A DNA stretch of 64,000 bases from Adiantum capillus-veneris (lineage: Eukaryota; Streptophyta; Polypodiopsida; Polypodiales; Pteridaceae): NCBI GenBank assembly GCA_014529385.2, contig CM043958.1, forward strand, positions 150,358,793 through 150,422,792. The letters are read 5' to 3'. Position 1 is the stretch's first letter. The number at the start of each line of letters is the position of its first letter. The notes below the pieces were generated by a model that saw only the letters and a program-made list of their open reading frames with translations, was not told where the DNA came from and searched no databases. Both the position numbers and the translations under genes were made by a program. Positions 23,404-33,494 of the stretch are shown piece by piece.

Positions 23404-23447
23404 ATTAGGAAGGGAATGGGGTCTAAGGGGGCCTCTTTATTTGCCAT
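23404..23447 (+). repeat. module shared with 40048-40090
   Basis: ATTAGGAAGGGAATGGGGTC followed by TAAGGGGGCCTCTTTATTTG marks the point where the gag reading ends. The reverse strand at 40090-40048 has the same module with few changes, where it interrupts RNase H. It is probably an end of one transposon or repeat family. Confidence 0.6.
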
Positions 23448-24085
23448 GGGATTAAAAAGGAGATTATGGAAGGGGAAAATGGGTGGATGCCATGTGGACT
23501 GAAATGGTGGGTATGGCAGGGCCTAAAAGTAAGTGGTCAAACTTGTACTCTTTTATAAAATACAAAGACAAAATCTCTTATAAATTCAAAAAAATAAACT
23601 TTTCTCTAAATACTTGAGTAAAAACCAATCCTTTCTCTCTCTACTGGCTACCAGTTTCTCCCCCCCTCTCTTCTAAAAGGGGTCCCATCCAAAAACGTGC
23701 TGATCATTCCCTCCCTCTCTCTCTACTGTACCATCTCTCACTTGTCTTCACTTCACCTTGTTTCTCTTTCCTTCCTTTCAGTTTTCCCTCCCAAAAACTC
23801 TGCAGGCAGAAGTTTGAACCTCCTTTCCCTCCTCAAGCTTACTGCATTCTTGAGGGTTGCATTCTCCTCAGACTGAAGTTCTCCATTACTCCATGGGCTT
23901 CACTAAACACCTCTAGCTAAAGCTGAAGTCTACAGCATATCCTTCTGCTACATCATCCCTCTTTCTTTCCTCAACACGTTTCTTTCTCCTTCTCCATTAA
24001 GCTCTCTAGAGAGGATCTACTTCCCTCTCAAGCTTTGCAACATTTCTTCCACATTAAGACAACAAGCAAGTGGAACATTATAGAA

Positions 24086-24186
24086 GTAAGTGGCAATCTT
24101 CACCTTTGTGTACCATCAAGATTCTTGCTCTTTATATAGCTGAGAACATGGATGTGCAATGTCTAATCATAAGTGTTTGTGTGTAG
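24086..24186 (+). other. predicted 5' UTR intron
   Basis: GTAAGT at 24086 and a pyrimidine/T-rich stretch ending GTGTGTAG at 24186 fit plant splice sites. The preceding sequence (about 23600-24085) is CT-rich like a plant 5' UTR, with an AT-rich TTTTATAAAA at about 23551 as a possible TATA element. The ATG at 24205 lies 19 bases into the next exon. Confidence 0.45.
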
Positions 24187-24204
24187 GTTGTGCCACTATT
24201 TCCC

Positions 24205-25394
24205 ATGGCATCATTAGGTACTCGACAAACTAGGAGTGTCATTGACTCCATTTCATGCAGCAATGTACAAGACGACAATGGATATTGGGTGACGATGGAG
24301 TTAAAACGAATGATGTGGGTGACAATGCAGCCCAACTCAAGAGGTGCACATAAGGTCTCAAGGAGACACATGGCTTCTCGAGCACACCATTGGAAGGGAA
24401 GAATCATGGAGTTCAAGCAAACACAAGACGGCAAGAGGCTTGCGAAGGTGCAACATGTGTATGTTGCTTCACAACTGAAGCTAGAGACAACAGTGGCTCC
24501 ATCGAGGTTTCCTGCAAATTGTAATTTTTACTCCTCTTGCAAGTTTTTTAGTTATCTATTTAGTATTTCTGCCTTGTGTGTTGCTTTTGATGACTGTAAG
24601 ATTTCCATTGCTTTTTGTTCATGTTTACAGATGTTTTTCCATCCGATTTTGTTGAGTGGGAGCCAATAGAGTCCTTCACTGGAACTTTTGAGGCCATCCA
24701 CACTGAGCTTGGCAAATTGCTCTATGTTGGTTGTCAGTCCTCTGAGCTTGCTTCACGTGACATTTTTTTTTATGATCATACTTATGTCACACCTAAGCGA
24801 AATGGATATGGTAATCTATCTTTGGTTCACTCGCCAACCTTGGAGAGTTTGGAATGGCCTAAGCCAGAAAGTGCCTTGATCGCAGCAACCAAAAGGAGAA
24901 TCGAGGTGGATGTGCAAGCAGCAATGAAGTGCACCTATGGTTCCCATAAAGCCATGGTAACATGGTTTATGTCTCTTCATGTGTTTGTGTTTATATTTTG
25001 ACTTCATAGTGTTCACAGGACACCAACAATGTGGACTTGCAAAGGGGGAAGTGCGATCAATGGGTTTCTTGCCGCTGGATGGGAAACTAAGGTGGTCAAC
25101 CACTAGGGAGATAGAATCAAGTGCTCTGTAGTTGCTGACAAGGTGGTGTTCAGATACCATATTGCAAAGCAAAGCTTGCCGATGGTCTTTCCCTATAGAA
25201 GATGGAAGCTGACGATGGGAGAATGGGAGGCACTAGACTCTGAGGTTGCTGCTAGAGAATCAGTTGACCTGCAAATACATCTCCACAACGATGCAGTGCA
25301 CCACATTACAGTGAACAATGAGACTGGCATCTTAGTCACCTTCGTGAGTATCTTAATCTCAGATATACCTTGCCCAAACAATATCTCTTTGTAA
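24205..25394 (+). pseudogene. intron-containing gene with tentative BAH-like domain
   Basis: I do not recognise this gene with certainty. Exon 24205-24520 starts ATGGCATCATTAGG; GTAATT (24521) and TTTACAG (24630) give an in-phase junction to exon 24631-24956, and GTAACA (24957) with TTCACAG (25018) to a further exon. The order WKGRIMEFKQTQDGKRLAKV, QHVYVASQL, then GKLLYVGCQSSELASRDIFF and YDHTYV resembles the W.g.i, WfyrpeDl, ELf.S and I...v elements of bromo-adjacent homology domains, which bind histones or chromatin proteins. In the exon after 25019 the frame meets TAA at 25088; the next open stretch (25116-25394, VADKVVFRYHIAKQS onward) is in another frame, so at least one frameshift or missed exon exists. 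Its neighbours are a second broken gene downstream and a histone-fold gene on the opposite strand. The BAH call is tentative. Confidence 0.4.
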
Positions 25395-25722
25395 TCAATG
25401 AAAAGATTGTTCACTCAAGGAAAGAGAAGAGCGTTCTGTGTGAGAACATTCCGTTTCCGCGATGTATTTTTGTAAAAGCTTGTAACTGACATGGATTTTG
25501 TCCACATTAATACATACGGTGTTTTGAATCTCGTTTCTGCGCATACTTATTTATTCTCAGCTTGTTCAAGTTTTCGATTGAAACGTGCAATTTATTTGTT
25601 GTGGAGCACAAATGTTTTCAATGTTGGTGTCTTTCAATGCTTTGTCATGTGATTTTGTTTAAAATATAAGTTTTAAGTTATTTTGACATTAATTTAAGTG
25701 CTTTTAAAAAAGTGACTTTTGG

Positions 25723-25730
25723 TATATAAG
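25723..25730 (+). promoter_or_regulatory. TATA box
   Basis: TATATAAG stands 87 bp before the ATG at 25817, with a CT-rich leader between. Spacing fits a plant TATA promoter for the next gene. Confidence 0.5.
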
Positions 25731-25816
25731 TGACTTTCTAGTTTTTAAACTTCATTTCTCACATTCACAAAACTCTAGCTCTAAGCTCTCTTCGCATCTT
25801 CTTCGCGAACGAACCC

Positions 25817-27262
25817 ATGGCAACGTCTACTGATGCACTTCTCACACAATTAGAAAAGGTAGGACTTGCAAATCGAGCACATGAACTACTCACTGTGTTC
25901 GAGGGGACAATTGACATGCAGGCCACTGCCAACCTTCATGCAGAGACATTTAGATGCTTTCTTGACTACATGGCGCAGCACATGGAGGAATATGCCATAA
26001 TCTTTGAGGGATCCGCCACGGCGTGGTTGCCAGTGGATTTCTTGAAGCATCTCTATGCGGATGACAAAAAATTACGGTTTCGCTTGTTGAGGTTTATTAA
26101 AGGCCTCATGGAACGGGACTTCAAGACAGAGGATGAGGATGATCTCATGGATTTGGGCATGGGGTGTAGGCACCCAATTTATTTCATGGGACATGGTTCT
26201 AACATTACTTGTGCTTGAGGGCATGGACAAGGGAAAATCAAAGGAAAAGGTCAATCAAAGACCTCTTGTGACCATTGTGGAGGAATCAGATGAAGCTATC
26301 GAAGAGATAGATGAGCAGGCCGAAGCAGGGAGATGAGGTGTTGGAAGAGATCCCGAACCTCCAAATTCTCACTTTGCATCCAGTGGTGGTGGATGATCGT
26401 CAATTTCTGTTCCTTGACGACATTGCCAAAATGTTAAGACTCAGTGAAGATGAGTCACTTGCAGTGCTTGCTATCTATGCGGGCATGAAGGATCCCAGTG
26501 GGAAGGAAGAGAAAGTCAATTTTCAAATTGATTTCGAAGACCAAGATCTCCTAGCAAGCCTCTCCTTCCTCCCCAGTGAAAACGAACAATAGTTGGTGCA
26601 AGCAGTAGCAAGTACACTAGTAGAAATAAAATCATGTGCCTCTTTCTATGAAAGCATACCAGAGAGCGCATTTCATCCACACAAACCACTGATTGCAATT
26701 GCTAGAGATGATCGATCTAGCATCGATCTTACAAAGATAAATCTTGAAGAGAGGGATGAAGAAACTGAGGTAAATAAATCTAAACCTAGTAGAATTTCTA
26801 GTATTCCTTACTACAAGTGTTAATATCAATTAAAATGCTTTGCAGATGGCTTATCATGTTGATAAGTTTGCAATGCGTACTGGAGGTTCGCGCAACGTCT
26901 CCATGGATAGAGATAGTTCTCTTTGGCACTACCTGAGTCATCTGGGACCATCGATTCTTAGAGTTGCTCACACAGAGTTCTCTAAGAATGGTTATGCAGA
27001 GCTGCTAAAGTGTAAAGCATTAAGTGGCATACTCACTGAAGATTCTCTCACCTTAAATGCTCACAAATGTATATTGGTGGACTTAGAGGCAGCATTGTAT
27101 GCCTTTATAGGCAAACACCCAGGCTCGGTCCTCTCCCACTTCGCCTTGAGCCTAGGTCAAGGGTTGACAAACCCAGAGGAACTTGTAAAATCCCTTGGTG
27201 TCAAGTCAACCATTCGCCCATTACCTAAAGATGTAATTCGTAGAAAAACCAATCGACCATGA
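25817..27262 (+). pseudogene. unrecognised gene with one intron, frameshifted
   Basis: The ATG context AACCCATGGC is good and a TATA box lies upstream. The first frame (25817-26218) encodes a Leu/Glu-rich helical protein beginning MATSTDALLTQLEKVGLANR. Coding-like sequence then continues in two other frames: GKSKEKVNQRPLVTIVEESD (about 26230-26290) and VLEEIPNLQILTLHPVVVDD (about 26340-26592), with a TAG at 26590. An intron 26770-26845 (GTAAAT...TTTGCAG) joins in phase to a last exon ending at 27262 (AYHVDKFAMRTGG to KDVIRRKTNRP). Two shifts and one stop suggest a decayed gene, unless small introns were missed. I recognise no family. It ends about 80 bp before a GC-rich inverted repeat and is convergent with the histone-fold gene. 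Confidence 0.4.
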
Positions 27263-27342
27263 TGTAATATTTGAATCAATAAAGAATAAATGTTTTTGTC
27301 ACCATTCAGTACTTGGTTTTTTATTCATATTGTTCAATAATT

Positions 27343-27487
27343 TCCATTTTCGTATGCCGAGGCACACACGTGCACAGAATCTCAAACATGCAGGCACCGA
27401 GCGGCCGGGGGGAGCGTCTCGGAGATAATTTTGCAAGACGGGGCGACGGGGGGGATGTATGGGGTCAAGAAGGGCATGTGACGCATC
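27343..27487 (+). repeat. left arm of a GC-rich inverted repeat
   Basis: This arm of about 146 bp (TCCATTTTCG ... GACGCATCG) matches the reverse complement of 33185-33330 at roughly 90 percent by eye, including GAGATAATTTTGCAA and TATGGGGTCAAGAAGGGCAT. The Copia element at 27493-33119 sits between the arms, so before that insertion the arms were separated by only about 70 bp. Confidence 0.85.
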
Positions 27488-27492
27488 GGTGG

Positions 27493-28282
27493 TGTTAAGT
27501 ATGGAGCCTGATTTACCCTTGTAATTTTTTGTGGTAAAAGCGCACATCTATAAGGCCCCCATTATGAGGAGAAGCCATCGTGCGTGAAGGAAAATCACTC
27601 ACCGGAAACCAAAAATTTTCACGGACAAGAATCAGGGGCAACTTTAAAGGCCTCGGGGGCGGAGGCCCCCGAGACTTTTTTTTCGCCGGAATATTATGGC
27701 CGGACGGCGGCCAGAGAGTGGTCGGAAAACAACCGGTCGGTTGGCCGGTGGCCGGTAGTCAATGGCCTATGGCCGGTGGTCGGAAGTCAATGGCCGGTGG
27801 CCGGTGGTCGGAAGTCAATGGCCGGTGGCCGGTGGCCGAATTCAAAAGCGGACTTGTCTTCTCAAGGGCGGCCACACATGGGCGGATTGGAGGGTCCGAT
27901 TTGGACTTATTCGCACAAGGGCGGCTACACATGGCTGTCTCTCATAAGAGAGGACAGCCCTTTTGGCCTATAAAAGGAGGCCATTTCTACACACATTTCA
28001 TAGTGTGAAGTTGATGCAACAAGGTGAGTGTGAGGTGGTGAGAGTGAAGCAAGGCGGGAGCTCCATTAAGGGTATAATCCCTTTGTAAACTACTTCTTGT
28101 TTTGAAGTACTAAAGTCATTGAGTGGCTGCTTTCCCGTGGACGTAGCCCACATTGGGTGAACCACGTATATCGTGTGTACTCTCTCTCTCTCTCTACTCT
28201 ATAATCTCGTGTATATAAATCTGTCTCTCTCCATTAAGTAATCTACTCAATTATCTATTTAGCTACGTCTTATTTCCTAACA
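27493..28282 (+). repeat. Copia 5' LTR
   Basis: It starts TGTTAAGTATGGAGCC and ends TTTCCTAACA. A TATA box (CTATAAAAGG, TATAAAA at 27969-27975) is followed by the probable R region. A GGCCGGTGG-rich minisatellite (about 27740-27840) occupies the U3 part. Confidence 0.95.
27740..27840 (+). repeat. GGCCGGTGG minisatellite in Copia U3
   Basis: Units of about 33-36 bp built from TGGCCGGTGGCCGGTAGTCA-like sequence repeat three to four times; the same array is in the 3' LTR at about 32575-32675. Tandem U3 repeats of this sort can act as enhancers in LTR elements, but no function is shown here. Confidence 0.7.
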
Positions 28283-28284
28283 AC

Positions 28285-28296
28285 TGGTATCATAGC
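28285..28296 (+). promoter_or_regulatory. primer-binding site, initiator tRNA-Met type
   Basis: TGGTATCATAGC begins two bases after the 5' LTR and differs at one position from TGGTATCAGAGC, the usual plant Copia primer site. Confidence 0.85.
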
Positions 28297-28355
28297 AAGG
28301 TTTGCTCGTAGCTAAATTATCTCAAGGAAATAATTCCTTGAATTGAGTGGGAGTT

Positions 28356-31300
28356 ATGGCGGAGGAAGGGAAGCTCAAGATTGAGAAGTTCAACGGCAAA
28401 AACTACCAACATTGGAAGATGCAGATTGAAGACTATCTCTACCAGAAGGACCTCTATTTTCCACTAGGCGGTCTTGCGAAGAAGCCCGCAACAATGGCAG
28501 ATGAAGCATGGATTGTCCTTGATCGAGTCCTTGATCGAAAGGCACTGGGAACAATCCGGTTAAGCTTGGCGTCAACGGTGGCCTTCAATGTTTCGGAGAT
28601 GAAGACCACGGAGGACTTGATGAAGTCACTTGACGACTTCTACGAGAAACCATCGGCATCCAATAAGGTATTTCTTATGAAGCGCTTGTTCAATCTAAAG
28701 ATGGCAGAGAATGGTTCAGTTGCAGAACACCTAAATGACTTTAACACAAATATAAGTCAACTTCGATCAGTGAAAATCAATTTCGATGACGAAGTACGAG
28801 CTCTCCTTATACTATCATCTCTACCGGATAGTTGGGACAGCCTTGTGATGGCTGTAAGTAATTCTATCTCTGGCACAAATACTCTTAAGTTTGATGATGT
28901 TGTGGGTGTTCTCCTAAGCGAAGAAATGCGAAGGAGAAGCACAGGAGAATCATCAAGTGCTGCACTATCAGTGGAAACAAGAGGAGGGCTTAAGGAGAGG
29001 TTCAAAAACCAAAAGGGTCGTGATCGCTCAAGGCGGAGCAAGTCACGCACAAAGTCAGTTCTTGAATGTTGGAACTGCGGCAAGAAAGGCCACGTCAAGA
29101 AGGATTGTTGGTCCAAGAAGAAGAAGGAGACAGAGTCTCAAGACAACAAGCCACCATCGGAGGCCAATGTGGTAGGTAAAGTAGAACAAGATGCTCTAAT
29201 TCTCTCATTAGACAATGTGTCTAATTCCTGGATAGTAGATTCCAGGGCTTCATTCCATGCGACACCACACAAGCAACATTTCCAAGACTACACCAAAGGT
29301 AATTTTGGGTATGTATACTTGGGAGATGATGAAGCTTGTGAGATTGTCGGCAAAGGTACAGTTTCTGTCAAAACTGCTAACGGAAATGAATGGAAGCTTA
29401 AAGATGTTAGGCATGTTCCTTCTCTTCGCAAAAATTTGATCTCTACAGGACAATTGGACGATGAAGGTCACAACATTGCATTCGGAAACAAACGGTGGAA
29501 GATCTCAAAGGGATCTTTGGTGGTTGCCAAGGGTGAAAAAGTCGGTACACTTTACTTGTGTACTGTTAGCACGCAACCTTCAGCTTGTGCAGCAACTACA
29601 GAAGTTGACAGTGCGGTGTGGCACTACCGACTTGGGCATATGAGTGCCAAAGGAATGCAAATCCTTCAAACAAAGAAGCTTCTACCAGGTTTGAAAGAAG
29701 TGGACTTAGAGTTCTGTGAAGATTGTGTTTATGGTAAACAAAAGAGGGTAAAATTTCAAAAATCAGGAAATGAAAGAAAAAATAAAAAACTTGAGTTGGT
29801 TCATTCTGATGTTTGGGGTCCTGCAAGTACACCATCACTTGGTGGCTCATTGTACTATGTAACATTCATAGACGATGCGACTAGAAAAACATGGGTTTAT
29901 GTCATGAAGAATAAATCCAATGTATTTTCCATATTTCAAAGGTGGAAAGCCTTTGTGGAGAATGAAACAGGTACCAAGGTTAAATGCCTCAGATCCGACA
30001 ATGGAGGCGAATATTGCAGCCAAGCTTTTGAAAGCTTTTGTGCTAGCAATGGCATTCGGAGGCAAAGGACAACCCCAAGGACACCTCAACAAAATGGGAT
30101 TTCGGAAAGGATGAACAGGACAATCATGGAACGAGCACGAAGCATGTGGCTATATGTAGGCCTACCGCTTGAGCTTTGGGCGGAAGCTGTAAGTACGTCT
30201 GTGTACTTAATCAATCGGTCACCCTCAACGGCATTGGATGGGGGAGTTCCAGAAGAGGCATGGACAGGTAAACCGGTGAATTATGCATTTCTCAAAGTGT
30301 TTGGGTGTGAGGCTTTCATGCACATAGATAGAAGCCTAAGATGAAAGTTAGATGCAAAGTCCAAAAAGTGTTTCTTCATTGGCTATGGAGAAGGAGACTT
30401 TGGGTATCGCCTATGGAATCCTGAAGATGGTAAAATCTTAAGGAGTAGGGATGTAATTTTTAACGAACAAAATATGTACAAAGATTACTTGGAAAGAAAA
30501 CAAACAAAAGAAACAGGTGATGAGTACATGGAGCTTGAGGACGGTGAAGACTCAAGGACTGCAAACGGTGACAATGTGCAACAACGTCAACCAAATGAGG
30601 AGCCTCAACCTATTCCCCGAAGATCTACAAGAGCAAGTAGACCTCCAGAAAGGTTTGTTCCTTCCTTCAACCATCTCTTGATCTCAGATTTTGGAGAGCC
30701 GGAATCATATGAAGAAGCTATGCAACATGAATCCAAAGAAGAATGGACGAAGAGCATGCAAGTGGAGATGGACTCACTACATCGCAACCAAACATGGGAG
30801 TTGGTTGAGTTGCCTAAAGGTAAGCGGGCACTTCAAAACAAATGGGTGTACAAGCTAAAGGAAGAAGAAGGTGGGAAGAAAAGGTACAAGTCTAGGTTTG
30901 TGGTAAAAGGTTTTTCTCAAAAGAAAGGTATTGACTTCAATGAAATATTTTCTCCTGTTGTAAAAATGAACTCAATTAGGCTTGTCTTAAGCCTTGTGGC
31001 TGCTCATGATCTAAATCTCGAGCAAATGGATGTAAATACGGCATTCCCTCACGGTGACTTAGAGGAGGAAATCTACATGCTTCAACCAAAGGGGTATGAA
31101 ATAAAAGGTAAGGAGAAAATGGTTTGCAGATTAAAGAAGAGCTTGTATGGTTTAAAGCAAGCATCAAGACAATGGTACTTGAAGTTTGATCGATGGATGT
31201 TGGATCATGGATTCACAAGATGCAACTCGGATCACTGCGTCTACACGAAGAATTTGGGAGATGGGAAATTCATCATCCTAATGTTGTATGTTGATGACAT

Positions 31301-32249
31301 GTTGATTGCAAGTGCTACCATGCAGGACATCAAAGACCCAAAAGAGGAGCTGTCCAAATCTTTTTCAATGAAAGATTTAGGTGCTGCAAAGAGGATACTT
31401 GGTATGAAAATATCAAGGGACAGGACGAAGAAGACAATGAAGCTATCTCAAGAAGATTACATCAAGAAGGTACTAGAAAGGTTTGCAATGCAAAATGCAA
31501 AACCAGTTTCTACACCTTTGGCTGGTCATTTTAAACTAACAAAGGATATGTGTCCAAAGACACAAGAGGAGATAGCCTATATGTCTAAAGTTCCATATGC
31601 TGCAGCGGTAGGTTCTCTAATGTATGCTATGGTCTGGACAAGGCCAGACATTGCACATGCAGTGGGAGTTGTGAGTAGGTTCATGGACAACCCATGTAAA
31701 GAGCATTGGCAAGCTGTGAAGTGGATACTTAGGTATCTAAAAGGGACAACAACAAATGCTTTGTATTTTGGAGGAACTGATATTTTTCTAGAAGGGTATG
31801 CTGATGCAGATATGGCAGGTGACAAAGATACTCGAAGGAGCACTACTGGCTATGTGTTCATGGTTGGAGGCACAACAGTAAGCTGGGCTTCAAAGCTGCA
31901 GAAAGTGGTTTCACTTTCTACCACGGAAGCAGAGTATGTAGCAATGACGGAGGCAAGCAAAGAAATTCTGTGGCTTCACAGATTCTTAGAAGAGCTTGGA
32001 TTCAAACAAGACAATTGTGTCTTGTATAGTGATAGCCAAAGCGCTATCCATCTTGCGAAGAACTCAGCTTTTCATTCAAGGACAAAGCACATTGAGGTGA
32101 GATATCACTTCATATGCACTCTTTTGGAAGAGGGACAACTAAAGCTAGGAAAGGTGCATACAAGTGAAAATCCTGCAGACATGTTTACAAAGGTGGTCAA
32201 CAAGGAGAAGTTGAGCTTTTGCTCATCTTCAATCGGCATTCAAGGATAA
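28356..32249 (+). pseudogene. gag-pol: Copia gag-pol polyprotein, one in-frame stop
   Basis: The polyprotein would carry out capsid formation, processing, reverse transcription and integration. The start is ATG 28356, the first ATG in frame (MAEEGKLKIEKF). Domains in order: gag; zinc knuckle CWNCGKKGHVKKDC (29067-29108, CX2CX4HX4C); protease at 29238 (DSRAS where DS/TGA is expected); integrase HHCC (WHYRLGHMS to CEDC, 29620-29720); integrase core with Asp at 29808, Asp at 29997 and Glu at 30105 (GISERMNRT); RT with LYVDDMLIAS at about 31285; RNase H (YADADMAGD, LSTTEAEYVAMTEASKE, YSDSQSAIHLAKN). The frame is continuous except for TGA at 30342-30344 in the KLDAKSKKCFFIGY segment after the integrase core. 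The Gly-to-Arg change in the protease motif would probably inactivate it, so mobility now would need help from another copy. Confidence 0.95.
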
Positions 32250-32299
32250 GAAGCCAGAATAGAAAGCACTCACAGGTTTGGTTTGGAGATCAGTCTCCA

Positions 32300-32309
32300 A
32301 GTGGGAGAT
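32300..32309 (+). promoter_or_regulatory. polypurine tract
   Basis: AGTGGGAGAT stands directly before the 3' LTR, the position of the plus-strand primer. Confidence 0.75.
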
Positions 32310-33119
32310 TGTTAAGTATGGAGCCTGATTTACCCTTGTAATTTTCTGTGGTAAAAGCGCACATTTGTAAGGCCCCCATTATGAGGAGAAGCCATCGTGC
32401 GTGAAGGAAAATCACTCACCGGAAACCAAAAATTTTCACGGACAAGAATCAGGGGCAACTTTAAAGGCCTCGGGGGCGGAGGCCCCCGAGACTTTTTTTT
32501 CGTCGGAATATTCTTTTTCGCCGGAATATTATGGCCGGACGGCGGCCAGAGAGTGGTCGAAAAACAACCGGTCGGTTGGCCGGTGGCCGGTAGTCAATGG
32601 CCTATGGCCGGTGGTCGGAAATCAATGGCCGGTGGCCGGTGGTCGGAAGTCAATGGCCGGTGGCCGGTGGCCGAATTCAAAAGCGGACTTGTCTTCTCAA
32701 GGGCGGCCACACATGGGCGGATTGGAGGGTCCGATTTGGACTTATTCGCACAAGGGCGGCTACACATGGCTGTCTCTCATAAGAGAGGACAGCCCTTTTG
32801 GCCTATAAAAGGAGGCCATTTCTACACACATTTCATAGTGTGAAGTTGATGCAACAAGGTGAGTGTGAGGCGGTGAGAGTGAAGCAAGGCGGGAGCTCCA
32901 TTAAGGGTATAATCCCTTTGTAAACTACTTCTTGTTTTGAAGTACTAAAGCCATTGAGTGGCTGTTTTCCCGTGGACGTAGCCCACATTGGGTGAACCAC
33001 GTATATCGTGTGTACTCTCTCTCTCTCTCTCTACTCTATAATCTCGTGTATATAAATCTGTCTCTCTCCATTAAGTAATCTACTCAATTATCTATTTAGC
33101 TACGTCTTATTTCCTAACA
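32310..33119 (+). repeat. Copia 3' LTR
   Basis: It has the same ends as the 5' LTR. It carries an extra 18-bp duplication (the CGGAATATT motif doubled at about 32503-32530) and a CT run two bases longer near 33018. TATAAAA at 32804-32810 repeats the LTR promoter and could drive readthrough into the flanking palindrome. Confidence 0.95.
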
Positions 33120-33184
33120 GGTGGTGCCGGGCGGGGTGGCGCACAGGGGCTTTTTTTTCACCCTCCGTCCTTGCCCGGCGCCGT

Positions 33185-33330
33185 CGATGCGTCCCATGCC
33201 CTTCTTGACCCCATACGCCCCCCCCGTCGCCCTGTTTTGCAAAATTATCTCTGAGACGGTCCCCCTGGCCGCCCGGTGCGTGCATGTTCGAGGTTCTGTG
33301 CACATGTGTGCCTCGGCGGGCGAAAATGGA
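33185..33330 (-). repeat. right arm of the GC-rich inverted repeat
   Basis: Partner of 27343-27487. Between the Copia target duplication and this arm, about 60 bp (TGCCGGGCGGGGTGGCGCAC...) partly self-complement too, so the original structure was nearly a complete hairpin. The histone-fold gene on the minus strand ends 165 bp to the right. Confidence 0.85.
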
Positions 33331-33494
33331 GCCATGGTGGTTAACTTAATTTTAACATATCCAACAATTCAAATACATATAAAAAACAATGTACAAAATT
33401 AAAATTGAACAATTGCTTGGAATAATAGAAATTCGCCAGTTGATATTATAGATAAAGATTACAAATCTCATGAAGAGAGAGTACATGGGATAAA

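Larger units (their letters stand above)
20765..23447 (+). pseudogene. gag: gypsy gag region with extra N-terminal domain
   Basis: Several plus frames broken by stops and shifts follow the leader. The N-terminal part (20765-21484) has a conserved block SDLLWTSHAKLGQLMPMKII also present in the minus-strand relative at 41.6-41.85 kb; I do not recognise this domain. Near 21775 the text KYSG...DPYDHLASFKQVL fits the start of a retrotransposon gag, and 22076-22339 (RCPELEIPVEEQLVSLFLEG) fits its helical core. Two zinc-knuckle-like motifs follow: HNCGANDHSKNEC (first Cys lost) and CIQCCKKGGHFPEDC (one residue longer than CX2CX4HX4C). A Lys/Glu-rich tail ends at about 23400. A 55-bp tandem duplication shifts the frame between the knuckles. 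Protease and pol are absent here. Confidence 0.75.
27493..33119 (+). mobile_element. near-intact Copia (Tork-like) LTR retrotransposon
   Basis: LTRs of 790 and 810 bp, both TGTTAAG...CCTAACA, enclose a tRNA-iMet-like primer site, a gag-pol frame and a purine-rich tract. The flanks are GGTGG at 27488-27492 and 33120-33124, a perfect 5-bp target duplication. By eye the LTRs differ at about eight bases plus an 18-bp duplication and a CT-repeat length change, so the insertion is young. The order gag, protease, integrase, RT, RNase H defines Copia, and the gag start KLKIEKFNGKNYQHWKMQIE is of the Tnt1/Tork kind. It inserted into the centre of an older GC-rich palindrome. Confidence 0.95.

Noticed and set aside
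27580-28008. Frames of 129-142 codons in the Copia LTR, repeated at 32397-32843
   Set aside because: They lie wholly inside the LTR and its GGCCGGTGG minisatellite; overlapping open frames in several phases show compositional bias, not coding.
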